Virus record (IMG/VR): IMGVR_UViG_3300025070_000049
Span: 1 to 51,755 of that record
Strand: one strand, 5' to 3'
Length of the DNA: 51,755 nt
DNA from: a virus
Every line of letters begins with the position of its first letter. Within the stretch, counting starts at the first letter, position 1. The translations under genes and the position numbers were made by a program. Of this stretch, positions 17,477 to 25,125 are shown piece by piece. Under the pieces are notes generated by a model. That model was not told the origin of the DNA. It was given only the letters and a program-made list of their open reading frames with translations, and did no database searches.

Positions 17477-17998
17477 ATGAGTCTTACAGGTATAAGTAGA
17501 GCTAAAAACTCAGCATCGATTTTTGTTGACAATGAGAAAAGAGGAATGGCTAACAGTAGCGAATATTCTTCTGCGTATAGTAATGTTGAGTATACTCCAA
17601 CTCTATCTTATACAAACAGTAAAAGTCTGATTCGAACAAACAGTTCTATATCAATCAATGTTATTCAAAACTTATCTCATCCTGCTGTTAGCTATGTCAA
17701 CCTAGGTTTCGCATTCGCTAACGTTTCCTCTTCAAGTTCTCAAAGGCAGCTTTCTGATTCTTTCATAGGAAATGAAAGTACTTTGACTGTAGACAACAAT
17801 TTGTCTTATTCATATACAAACAACGTTGTTGCAAAAAACAATATTTCAACTAAAACAATTAATGTTTTAAGCACAAACGAAGAGCATAGTATAACTATTG
17901 ATTTAGACAATAAAGCGCTGCCAGAAGTTGAAACATTCTATCAGAATTATGAGGTTGCAAATGACATTGAGTTAGATGAAGATGACATTTGGTCTTGA
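17477..17998 (+). CDS. Polar protein closing the fibre block, function unknown
   Basis: The 173-residue protein is Ser/Asn-rich with long alternating polar-hydrophobic stretches (SLIRTNSSISINVIQNLSHP, TLTVDNNLSYSYTNNVV) and an acidic C-terminal tail (DIELDEDDIWS). No recognised domain. AGAAGGA precedes ATG 17477. It is the last plus-strand gene before the inverted island; its stop lies only seven bases from the stop of the convergent minus-strand gene, with no hairpin between them. Probably a minor virion or fibre-related protein (inference from location). Confidence 0.5.
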   Translation: MSLTGISRAKNSASIFVDNEKRGMANSSEYSSAYSNVEYTPTLSYTNSKSLIRTNSSISINVIQNLSHPAVSYVNLGFAFANVSSSSSQRQLSDSFIGNESTLTVDNNLSYSYTNNVVAKNNISTKTINVLSTNEEHSITIDLDNKALPEVETFYQNYEVANDIELDEDDIWS

Positions 17999-18005
17999 TT
18001 GTTCT

Positions 18006-18281
18006 CTATTCTTCTATTTTTTGTACAAAGACATCTAGAACATAACAGAAGCATGCGCTAGCAAAAGAGTACAGTATTAAATTTTTTAAGTTGCTACTGT
18101 CTTTGACGTCTAGTTTGTTGAGATATGATATTAAATATATGATCCATCCACTGTGAAATCCTGTACAGTAAGAGCAGTTCAATAAAGATGAAGCAAATTG
18201 TGATCTGTTTTGAAGCCACAATGTTTTATTCATCAATCCAAAGGTTAGGCCATAACAAGCCAAAAGTTCAAACAGTGTCAT
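18006..18281 (-). CDS. Small membrane protein, DUF1360-like
   Basis: The 91-residue protein has three likely membrane segments (about residues 3-18, 42-56 and 66-86). A CSYCTGFHSGW motif at residues 36-46 matches the C-x-x-C-x-G-F-x-x-G signature of the DUF1360 group of small phage and bacterial membrane proteins. The function of that group is unknown. GGAG lies about nine bases upstream of the ATG on the minus strand. It is the last gene of the inverted island and follows the Asp-loop protein by 12 bases. A lysis-related or envelope-modifying role is possible but not shown. Confidence 0.7.
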   Translation of the reverse strand: MTLFELLACYGLTFGLMNKTLWLQNRSQFASSLLNCSYCTGFHSGWIIYLISYLNKLDVKDSSNLKNLILYSFASACFCYVLDVFVQKIEE

Positions 18282-18293
18282 TTCTGGTTACTC

Positions 18294-18638
18294 CTATGAT
18301 TGCTTCTTTGATTTTTTGCGTCTGCCGCGGGCAGACTTCTTAGGAACCTCAACAGGCTTAACTTCCACCTTTTCAGCAGACGTTTCTGATAGGCTTGATA
18401 TTCTACAGCATGATGTGCTAGCACTTTGTTCAAATATCTCAACTGTGTCTGGTACGCCATCACCGTCACAATCGAAGCCTAAATTAATTTTAATCTCATT
18501 TAGCGCTTCAAAAAGCATGTCTCTTTCTTTAACTGCTAGCTCAGGCATCTTGTAAAGACCATTAATTCTAGTCAGTTCAAGCTTGAGAAGTCTAGAAACA
18601 GCTTCACCTAAGCCAATTTTTACTTCTTTGTTATACAT
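18294..18638 (-). CDS. Small protein with Asp-rich calcium-type loop and basic tail
   Basis: The 114-residue protein has an N-terminal helical half and then a DCDGDGVPDTVEIFEQS segment at about residues 56-72. That loop is close to thrombospondin type 3 or EF-hand-like calcium-binding sequences. A CC pair follows at 77-78 and a strongly basic tail (GRRKKSKKQ) ends it. From memory this loop next to a serine/cysteine patch recurs in marine phages, unverified. CAGGAG precedes the start. It is co-directional with the membrane protein and the fibre gene. Function unknown; it may bind metal in or on the virion. Confidence 0.6.
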   Translation of the reverse strand: MYNKEVKIGLGEAVSRLLKLELTRINGLYKMPELAVKERDMLFEALNEIKINLGFDCDGDGVPDTVEIFEQSASTSCCRISSLSETSAEKVEVKPVEVPKKSARGRRKKSKKQS

Positions 18639-18734
18639 AAAAACTCCTGTTTATTAACTAAATATTAATTATATCTGTTAATAGACTAAGAGTTTAAATG
18701 ATTAGACACTTGTGTTGCTAATTATTTACCTTAA

Positions 18735-20243
18735 TTAACCAAGATCAGCAATAAATTGCGGCCTCCAGAGAATTGATGCTGTAGATGCAGAGCTCACTAC
18801 AGCTAGTGAGATTCCAAGCTCGTAAACATATCCTGAAGTCGGGACTGTCCCTGTGGCTTTTCCTGCTGTAGTCGAAAGATAAACAGGCATACCTAGATCA
18901 ATTGTTTCAGCAGATGCTAAATTAACAGTAATTTTTGATCCGGAAATTGTATGACAGTCTAAAGTGCCGCCTGATGCACCACTAACAGCATCTAGTGCAA
19001 CCCCAGCCGGTATTTGCACAGTCTCTGCACCAGCGTCTGCATCTGCCAAGTCAGCTCCCGCAGACGCTCCGCCGCCAATCGAAAGAGAAATAATATCGCC
19101 TGAAGAGATCGCTGAGTTTGCAGGACTAACAGGTAGTGTGATTCCTGCGCTAGCATCAAGAACAAGTTTTTGACTTATAGTTACTTCATCACTTGCAATC
19201 TCTACAACGTTACTATTATTAACTTGAAGATCAATGCTTTGACCAGATGGCGCATCAATCAATATGTTACCCGAAGTAGTTGTGATCTCGACCGCGGCAT
19301 CACCTGCACCAATATCATCAGCGGCGATTGATGAAGCTGTTACATTTGTCTGGAAATAGGATTTAAGTGTTGAAGCTGCAACTTGCAGCATCGTCCCATT
19401 GTCATTCATGACAACTCTATCTCCATCAACAACTGTAATAGAACTTGCGCTTGTGCCACCATCAAGGGTGTTGAGTTCTGCTGCAGTTGCTGTTACGCCA
19501 TCTAAAATGTTTAAATCTGCTGCTGTTGACGTAACATTTGTCCCACCAATATCAAGAGTAGTTACACTTATTTCTCCTGCAACTGTAACGAGTCCATCTG
19601 TTAATGTAATAAGATCAATATCATCAACATGACCAATTGTAGTACCATCAACTCTAATGTTATCAACAGCAAGTGATGTAAGTGTACCAACACTAGTTAG
19701 CGAAGAAGAAACTACAGCTGAGCCTAATGTTGTAGCACTCAGAACTGAACTGTTTGCAATTTTAAAATCTTTACCACTAGCAAGATCAAGGTGCTCAGAA
19801 GAAGTCCATGAGTCTGTTGAGTTGACCCAAGATAATGTTTTGTCTGTTGCACCTTTTAGCGTAATACCCCCACCATCAGCGGTGGTGTCTGTTGGGGTGT
19901 CAACACTTCCAAGCTCAAGGTTTTTATCATCGACTGTCAAAGTTGTTGAATTAACAGTCGTAGTAGTACCGTTTACTGTTAAATTGCCAGTAATATCTAG
20001 ATTGCCAGTAATATCTAGATTACCACTCGTTCCTAGAATAGCAGCTTTGTCTGCTGTATTGTTAGCAGAAGTCGCGCCGTCAAGAAAGTTAAGTTCATCT
20101 GCAGTTGAAGTTACTACAGTAGATGCAAGTGTTAGACCACCATCGGGAACTGTAATTCCGTGAATTTCGATCGTTTCACTGTCTCCCATCTTCTTTAACG
20201 ATCCTGCACTGTACACAACCAGTTGATCTGTATATGTTGCCAT
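18735..20243 (-). CDS. Fibre-like virion protein on the minus strand, higher GC than its neighbours
   Basis: The 502-residue protein consists largely of short repeated stalk units. These are 'TADELNFLDGAT', 'AADLNILDGVT' and 'AAELNTLDGGT', plus GNLDITGNLDITGNLTVNG near residue 75. The segment NLELGSVDTPT with TADGGGITLKGA at about residues 110-130 is a pattern frequent in marine phage fibres and neck whiskers. The C-terminal ~100 residues form a separate domain (GAETVQIPAGVALDAVSGA, GSKITVNLASAETIDLGMPV). Its base composition is visibly richer in G and C than the flanking genes, hinting at separate ancestry. AAAGGA precedes the ATG by eight bases. Confidence 0.8.
   Translation of the reverse strand: MATYTDQLVVYSAGSLKKMGDSETIEIHGITVPDGGLTLASTVVTSTADELNFLDGATSANNTADKAAILGTSGNLDITGNLDITGNLTVNGTTTTVNSTTLTVDDKNLELGSVDTPTDTTADGGGITLKGATDKTLSWVNSTDSWTSSEHLDLASGKDFKIANSSVLSATTLGSAVVSSSLTSVGTLTSLAVDNIRVDGTTIGHVDDIDLITLTDGLVTVAGEISVTTLDIGGTNVTSTAADLNILDGVTATAAELNTLDGGTSASSITVVDGDRVVMNDNGTMLQVAASTLKSYFQTNVTASSIAADDIGAGDAAVEITTTSGNILIDAPSGQSIDLQVNNSNVVEIASDEVTISQKLVLDASAGITLPVSPANSAISSGDIISLSIGGGASAGADLADADAGAETVQIPAGVALDAVSGASGGTLDCHTISGSKITVNLASAETIDLGMPVYLSTTAGKATGTVPTSGYVYELGISLAVVSSASTASILWRPQFIADLG
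19983..20018 (-). repeat. Two exact 18-base tandem units in the minus-strand fibre gene
   Basis: The plus-strand unit ATTGCCAGTAATATCTAG occurs twice back to back, followed by a degenerate third copy. It encodes the repeated ITGNLD stalk unit. Exact in-frame repeats of this kind allow stalk length to change by slippage or recombination (inference). Confidence 0.85.
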
Positions 20244-20404
20244 ATTGTAATTCCTTTCTTAAGAATATGAATTTTAATCGATTAAATATATATAAAGCTG
20301 TACATACTAAATATTAAACAAGCTAAGCATTTACTAAGTATTCATATTAAGTTTTTAAAATATTCGTTGGCATCATACAATATTATTTGAAAGCGAGGTC
20401 TATA
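20244..20404. promoter_or_regulatory. Divergent intergenic region between the fibre and nuclease genes
   Basis: This 161-base gap is among the longest non-coding stretches in the window and lies between divergent starts, so it should carry promoters both ways. It is almost entirely A and T. It includes ATTAAATATATATAAAG near 20280, ACTAAATATT at 20306-20315, and CTAAGCATTTACTAAG, an imperfect dyad around 20323-20338. No unambiguous promoter can be picked by eye. Confidence 0.35.
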
Positions 20405-21244
20405 ATGACTATTTTAAAAGAACATATCTCATATTCAGAAGTACGACAGTGGAAAGAATGTGGATGGCGCCACAAGCTCTTATATGTTGATAAGCTAAAA
20501 ACTTTTGAGGAATCTCCTCATTTGCATTATGGAACGATTATTCATGACGCATGCGAGCATTTCTTAAAAACAAAAGAATTAAAAATAGATGAAACTAAAG
20601 AAAAAATTCGTCTTGCTTGGGAAGAACATGGATTTGACTCTGAAGATTTTATACAATTACAAAAGATAAGAGCTGAACTTCAAGGATGGAAGTACAAGCA
20701 TAACAAACAAAAAGACTGGACTGATTGGTCTGAAGCTAGTTTATTATCTTTACCTGACTTTTTAGACACAACATTTCCTGGATGGGAGTTTGTAAGTGCT
20801 GAGGAAGATTTGTATGAAAATATTCCAGGTTTAACAACAAAGTTTAAAGGCTTTATCGACTGTATTATCAAAGTTCCACATGCAGGCGACTATAAGTACT
20901 GGGTTATTGACTGGAAGACTTCAAATGGAAGAGGTTGGTCTTTAGACAAACAAAGAGACTTTTTGACCCACGCTCAAGTCGTACTATATAAATATTTCTG
21001 GGGAACAAAAAATCATATTGATATGAAAAAAATACAGTGTGGTTTTGTTTTACTTAAAAAAGTAAAAAAAGTCGGAAAATCATGTCAGTTAATAAAAGTT
21101 TCTAGTGGCCCTAAAACTTTAGATAAAAGTAACAAACTTGTAAGAAGTATGATTAAAACTGTTGAAAAAGGAATGTATCTCAAGAATAAAAATTCTTGTA
21201 TGTTTTGCGAATTCAATAAACCTGAAACTGACCATTGTACGTAA
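20405..21244 (+). CDS. PD-(D/E)XK nuclease with probable Fe-S cluster (Cas4/RecB-like)
   Basis: The 279-residue protein begins with the HISYSEVRQWKECGWRHKL motif typical of this superfamily. It then shows HYGTIIHDACEHFL, the catalytic FKGFIDC segment (D152), WVIDWKTS (D169, K171) and a QVVLYKYFW helix. Cysteines C19, C265, C268 and C278 give the one-plus-three layout that holds a 4Fe-4S cluster in Cas4, AddB and Dna2-type nucleases. It is probably a single-strand exonuclease for replication, recombination or DNA processing. The frame opens at TTG 20387, but ATG 20405 has GCGAGG just upstream. It leads the operon carrying the glycosyltransferases and the late sigma factor. No cas1/cas2 or CRISPR array is present. 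Confidence 0.88.
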   Translation: MTILKEHISYSEVRQWKECGWRHKLLYVDKLKTFEESPHLHYGTIIHDACEHFLKTKELKIDETKEKIRLAWEEHGFDSEDFIQLQKIRAELQGWKYKHNKQKDWTDWSEASLLSLPDFLDTTFPGWEFVSAEEDLYENIPGLTTKFKGFIDCIIKVPHAGDYKYWVIDWKTSNGRGWSLDKQRDFLTHAQVVLYKYFWGTKNHIDMKKIQCGFVLLKKVKKVGKSCQLIKVSSGPKTLDKSNKLVRSMIKTVEKGMYLKNKNSCMFCEFNKPETDHCT

Positions 21245-21250
21245 GGAAAC

Positions 21251-22495
21251 ATGAAAAAGAAAATACTAATAATTTCAGACCATGCTCAATCACCTAGCGG
21301 TGTAGGTGTTCAAACAAACTATTTAGTTAAAGGTCTTCTTGGAAAGAAAGACATGACTTTTATACAACTAGGGGCTGCTATTAAGCATAGCAACTATGAT
21401 ACTGTTAAGGTATGTGATAACTTTTTAATTAAACCAATAGATGGTTTTGGTAACAAAACGCTGTTAAGATCTGTTCTTTTAAATGAAAAGCCTGATGCTT
21501 TAATTATTTTTTCTGATCCTAGATTTTTTGAGTGGTTATTTGAGATTGAAGATGAGATTAAACAAGTGTGTCCTATTTTGTGGTGGCATGTTTGGGACAA
21601 TGAACCATATCCAAACTTTAATGACGCCTTATATGATGCAACTGACGCAATTAATTGTCACTCTTATTTGACATATAAACTTTGTAGCAAAAAATATCCA
21701 GAGAAAACAAGATTTATTCCTCATGCATTTCCTCAAGACGAGTTTTTTAGAATGTCTATTGATAAAATTCAAGCAGAAAAAGAAAGAATTCTAGGGGAGA
21801 AAAGAAAAGACAACTTTGTTTGTTTATGGATGAATAGAAATTGTAAAAGAAAGCGACCAGCTGATGTTCTTCTTTCCTGGAAGTATTTTGTTGACATGTT
21901 AAGTGACGTAGAAAGAGACAGAGTGACTCTTTTGTTACATACAAATCCGAACGATAAAGCAGGACAAAATCTCATTGCAGTTGCTGAAATGTTAGATATA
22001 ACTGATACTTTAGCATTGTCTGCTGAGAAGTTAAGTGATGAGTTGATCAATACAATTCATAATATTTCTGACGTGTGTATTAACATCAGTTATAACGAAG
22101 GCTTTGGACTAACAACATTACAGTCTATGCAAGTTGGAAACCCAATTATAGCTACCAAAACTGGAGGCTTATATAGACAAGTTGTTGATTTTGAAGACAA
22201 CTCAGAAAATGGAGTTGCTCTTGAACCAAAAGTTAAGTCAATTGCTGGAAGCCAAAGTATTCCTTACATATATGAAGATTATGTTGACTGTCACGACGTA
22301 GCAAAAGCTATTTTTTCTTTGTTTAAGATTAGTCCAGAAAACATGTCTGTATTGAGTAAAAAAGTTGAACAATACGCCAAAAAAGCTTTTGATTATGACA
22401 CAACAATTGATCTTTGGCATGAGTCAATTCACAACACTATTCAAAAACATAACATTAAAAAAGAATTTGGATTGGAGATAGTAAACTTTGATTAA
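21251..22495 (+). CDS. GT4-like glycosyltransferase
   Basis: The 414-residue protein has a GT-B fold pattern. The N-terminal nucleotide-fold start is KKILIISDHAQSPSGVGVQT. The linker strand contains FVCLWMNRNCKRKRP. The C-terminal donor-binding region reads NISYNEGFGLTTLQSMQVGN and PIIATKTGG. In the retaining GT4 family an E-x7-E pair binds the donor sugar nucleotide; here the first Glu is present and the second position is Gln. Such enzymes in phages glycosylate DNA bases, virion proteins or host surface sugars. AAGGAAA precedes ATG 21251. It overlaps the next glycosyltransferase by eight bases, so the two probably act together. Confidence 0.85.
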   Translation: MKKKILIISDHAQSPSGVGVQTNYLVKGLLGKKDMTFIQLGAAIKHSNYDTVKVCDNFLIKPIDGFGNKTLLRSVLLNEKPDALIIFSDPRFFEWLFEIEDEIKQVCPILWWHVWDNEPYPNFNDALYDATDAINCHSYLTYKLCSKKYPEKTRFIPHAFPQDEFFRMSIDKIQAEKERILGEKRKDNFVCLWMNRNCKRKRPADVLLSWKYFVDMLSDVERDRVTLLLHTNPNDKAGQNLIAVAEMLDITDTLALSAEKLSDELINTIHNISDVCINISYNEGFGLTTLQSMQVGNPIIATKTGGLYRQVVDFEDNSENGVALEPKVKSIAGSQSIPYIYEDYVDCHDVAKAIFSLFKISPENMSVLSKKVEQYAKKAFDYDTTIDLWHESIHNTIQKHNIKKEFGLEIVNFD

Positions 22496-23657
22496 GAAAA
22501 AAGTTTTATTAAAAGGACCAATTTTAACAGTTTCAGGATATGGTGAACATTGCAGGCAGGTGTTCAAAGCTTTGTTAAAAAGACCAAACATAGACCTTTA
22601 TATAATACCGACAAATTGGGGAAATACTTCTTGGGTATTAAATCAAGAATATAACTGTGGTATTGTTAAAGATATTTTGGCATATGCAAAAAAACCTACG
22701 AGTAATGTTAATTTTGATGAATCTTTTCAAGTTTTGTTACCCGATGAATGGAAAAACTTAGCAAAGAAAAATATTGGAATTACTGCAGGATTTGAAGCAG
22801 ACATAGTAAAATCATCGTGGATTGACGAAGCAAACAAGATGAGCAAAATAATTGTTCCTTCTGAGTTTACAAAAGCAGCTTTCGTTAAAACTTCTAAGAA
22901 AACAGGTAAAAAACTATACACGAAGATCAAAGTAATAAACGAAGCCTACTTCGGTTACATTGACAATCATGAAGATTTTAAGACTGACGTATTGCACAAG
23001 CTAAAATATAACAAAAACATATATGTGATATCACAAGTTACAAGCAATGACAGTAGGTCAGACAGAAAAAACATTATTAAAACCATTAAGTGTGCTTTGG
23101 ACTTTGTAGAAGACAAAGATATTGGTGTTGTTTTAAAAATCAACTACGGAAAGCATACAAAAAGTGATCTAAAGAGTATAAAATTGCTTTTGGAAGATGA
23201 GTTCGGTATAGATAAGTTAAGCAAAATTACTATGCTTTTTGGAAGTGCTTCTATTAAAGATTTAGTTAAAATATACAAATCAAGTAAAATATCTTGCATA
23301 CTGTCTGGGACAAGAGCTGAAGGTTTTGGTTTGCCTATATTAGAAGCAGCTGCTTGTGGTCTCCCTGTCATTGCAACAAACTATTCAGCTTATAAAGAAT
23401 TTATGCATGATGACTTTGTAAAGATTGACTATGACTTAATAGATTTTGATCATGATAGCAGATTTGTTGATTTAGATTCTACGCCTAAGTGGGCAGAGTT
23501 TAAAGGAGAAAGTATGATGAAATGCCTTGAAGATTTCTTTGAAAACGAAGAAAAGTACAGGAAAGTAGCTAACTATCGGAAAAATTTTATTAAACAAAAT
23601 TATTCTATTGAGAATATAATAGATAATTATAAAAAATTTTTTAAGAGTGATTTATAA
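22488..23657 (+). CDS. Second GT4-like glycosyltransferase, TTG start
   Basis: The 389-residue protein begins with LKGPILTVSGYGEHCRQVF, a start common in marine phage glycosyltransferases. The GT4 donor site is intact: GTRAEGFGLPILEAAACGLP gives the full E-x7-E pair. PVIATNYSAYKEF follows. No ATG is available near the beginning. TTG 22488 has TTGGAG ten bases upstream inside the previous gene and overlaps it by eight bases, so I accept TTG. It is only distantly similar to its neighbour. With two transferases in tandem, sequential addition of two sugars or transfer to two acceptors is likely (inference). Confidence 0.85.
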   Translation: MIKKKVLLKGPILTVSGYGEHCRQVFKALLKRPNIDLYIIPTNWGNTSWVLNQEYNCGIVKDILAYAKKPTSNVNFDESFQVLLPDEWKNLAKKNIGITAGFEADIVKSSWIDEANKMSKIIVPSEFTKAAFVKTSKKTGKKLYTKIKVINEAYFGYIDNHEDFKTDVLHKLKYNKNIYVISQVTSNDSRSDRKNIIKTIKCALDFVEDKDIGVVLKINYGKHTKSDLKSIKLLLEDEFGIDKLSKITMLFGSASIKDLVKIYKSSKISCILSGTRAEGFGLPILEAAACGLPVIATNYSAYKEFMHDDFVKIDYDLIDFDHDSRFVDLDSTPKWAEFKGESMMKCLEDFFENEEKYRKVANYRKNFIKQNYSIENIIDNYKKFFKSDL

Positions 23658-23658
23658 G

Positions 23659-23973
23659 ATGAGTATTTTAGAAATAATATTGGCTTTCACAACAGTCTTC
23701 TTTGGTTACTTCTGCTTTAAGTTTGCTATAGCAGTCTTAAGAGTTCAAGAAGCTATAGAAGATTCTTTGGACGCAATAGATCAGAAATATCAAAGCCTCA
23801 GTGAAATCCTTAAGATACCTGTTTTTTTTGATAGTCCTGAGATTAAGAGAATAGTAGAAGAAATTTATGAAGTCAGACTATCTATTTTGTATGTCGCAGA
23901 AAGACTTTCTAATTCTGTAGAGATAAAAGAAAAAATAGAAGAAGAGTCAGAAGAGACAGAAGAAGTGAAATAA
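23659..23973 (+). CDS. Membrane-anchored coiled-coil protein
   Basis: The 104-residue protein has a single hydrophobic segment at about residues 4-27 (ILEIILAFTTVFFGYFCFKF). A charged helical region with two likely amphipathic helices follows, and the C-terminus is strongly acidic (KIEEESEETEEVK). It has no cleavage site, so it is likely anchored in the inner membrane with the body in the cytoplasm. The frame opens at GTG 23647, but ATG 23659 with AAGAG upstream is preferred. Similar small anchored proteins next to gene 55 recur in marine T4-like phages, from memory; the role is unknown. Confidence 0.6.
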   Translation: MSILEIILAFTTVFFGYFCFKFAIAVLRVQEAIEDSLDAIDQKYQSLSEILKIPVFFDSPEIKRIVEEIYEVRLSILYVAERLSNSVEIKEKIEEESEETEEVK

Positions 23974-23990
23974 ATGGAAAGTCAACCAAA

Positions 23991-24725
23991 ATGAGTGAAA
24001 CGATAGCTTTAACTAATAAGAAAAAGAAAAAGAAAAATTACTATTTCACAGCATTAACACAACAAAAAATTGCCGAATACCAGAAATTAGATCACAAGAG
24101 AAAAAAAGATCAAACATATTCTGAGCACATTCAGCCGGCTTTTGAGGAATTAGTTAATAGTCTGGTTTCAGTATATCAATTTAAGTCAGCTATTGAGGAT
24201 ATTAATCACTTGAAGCATGACTGTGTAACATTTCTATATGAAACAATACCAAAGTGGAAACCTGATAATGGTACAAAAGCCTTTTCTTATTTTAATGTTG
24301 TTGCAAAAAACTGGCTCACAATCCATGCAAGACGTCATTATAAGCACGCACGAAGAAGCGTCAACATAGACTGTAAAGATGACTTTACTTCTTACGAAAA
24401 GCACCAGCTTAATAGAATAGAACCAGATGTTGCCAAAGCTTATGAAAATAATATTGATCAAGAAATCTTAGTACCTATGCTTATGGAGATGACAAACAGA
24501 ATACGTCACAAGCTTAAGGATCAAAGAGACTTGAATTGCGTTGATGCAATACAGCAAATATTTAATAATGTTGACGACTTAGACTTCTTAAATAAACGTG
24601 CAATATTTGTCTATCTCAGAGAAATATCAGGTCTAAACAGCACAGAACTTAGTGCTAGTTTGTCTAATATTAGAAAACACTTTAAGAAAATGTCTGGGCC
24701 TAATACAGACTTTTATTTATTTTAA
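23991..24725 (+). CDS. gp55: Late-transcription sigma factor, T4 gp55-like
   Basis: The 244-residue protein has a basic Lys-rich N-terminus. A sigma region-2-like core lies at about residues 73-110 (LKHDCVTFLYETIPKW, GTKAFSYFNVVAKNWL, ending in IHARRHYKHARRS). In T4 gp55 the corresponding region binds the RNA polymerase clamp and melts late promoters. The AFSYF..VAKNW pattern matches the marine T4-like version. The C-terminal half is helical, with a possible HTH (LREISGLNSTELSASLSNIR), although T4 gp55 itself lacks a region 4. GGAAAG precedes ATG 23991. It should direct transcription of the structural blocks in this window; a matching TATAAATA box is at 49369. Confidence 0.78.
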   Translation: MSETIALTNKKKKKKNYYFTALTQQKIAEYQKLDHKRKKDQTYSEHIQPAFEELVNSLVSVYQFKSAIEDINHLKHDCVTFLYETIPKWKPDNGTKAFSYFNVVAKNWLTIHARRHYKHARRSVNIDCKDDFTSYEKHQLNRIEPDVAKAYENNIDQEILVPMLMEMTNRIRHKLKDQRDLNCVDAIQQIFNNVDDLDFLNKRAIFVYLREISGLNSTELSASLSNIRKHFKKMSGPNTDFYLF

Positions 24726-24735
24726 GGACAAGAAA

Positions 24736-25104
24736 ATGAATGTTGAAAAAATATCAAAAAATATTGATAAAAATGATGAAAAAGAAAATCAAATAAAGAA
24801 TTTTTCTGATATTCTTGACAATATTGACTCGCTAGAAGACAAGAAAAAGATGCTCTGGAAAGAGATATATGAAAATGCTTTAGAGGACAGAGAAAAGTCA
24901 AAAATGATGTTCAATGATGCATATATTTCTATGCAAGGTGGGATTAACGAACACATGAATATTGGTGCGATTATGTCAAAGTATATTGAGAGAATGAGCA
25001 AATCAAACGATCAAATACTTAAGTTAGCTGAGCTGATTGCAAAAGAAGAAGAAAAAACAGAACAGATATCAGATGATGATATCTTTAACAAAATTAACGT
25101 TTAA
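24736..25104 (+). CDS. Conserved small helical phage protein, function unknown
   Basis: The 122-residue protein is mainly helical and highly charged. Its central LWKEIYENALEDREKSKMMF and IGAIMSKYIERMSKSNDQIL segments, from memory, are conserved in marine T4-like phages between gene 55 and the baseplate genes. The frame extends upstream into the sigma gene, but ATG 24736 with AAGGACAAG before it is the evident start. A gp33-like late co-activator role would fit its size and position, but I see no diagnostic motif. It follows the sigma gene by ten bases. Confidence 0.55.
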   Translation: MNVEKISKNIDKNDEKENQIKNFSDILDNIDSLEDKKKMLWKEIYENALEDREKSKMMFNDAYISMQGGINEHMNIGAIMSKYIERMSKSNDQILKLAELIAKEEEKTEQISDDDIFNKINV

Positions 25105-25125
25105 GTTAGATTAAGTGATGTCTAT

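Noticed and set aside
19657-20163. 168-codon plus-strand frame opposite the fibre gene
   Set aside because: It is antisense to a well-supported repetitive fibre gene, its composition mirrors that gene, and it has no credible ribosome site.
18735-20243. Diversity-generating retroelement acting on the fibre gene
   Set aside because: No reverse transcriptase gene, template repeat or accessory avd gene is in the window, and the fibre lacks a C-type-lectin variable end.
20405-21244. CRISPR-associated cas4
   Set aside because: No cas1, cas2, effector gene or repeat array nearby; the operon is phage-type.
24652-24735. Upstream extension of the small gene after the sigma factor
   Set aside because: The extension overlaps the sigma gene by over 70 bases, while ATG 24736 has a good ribosome site and gives the conserved-looking protein.
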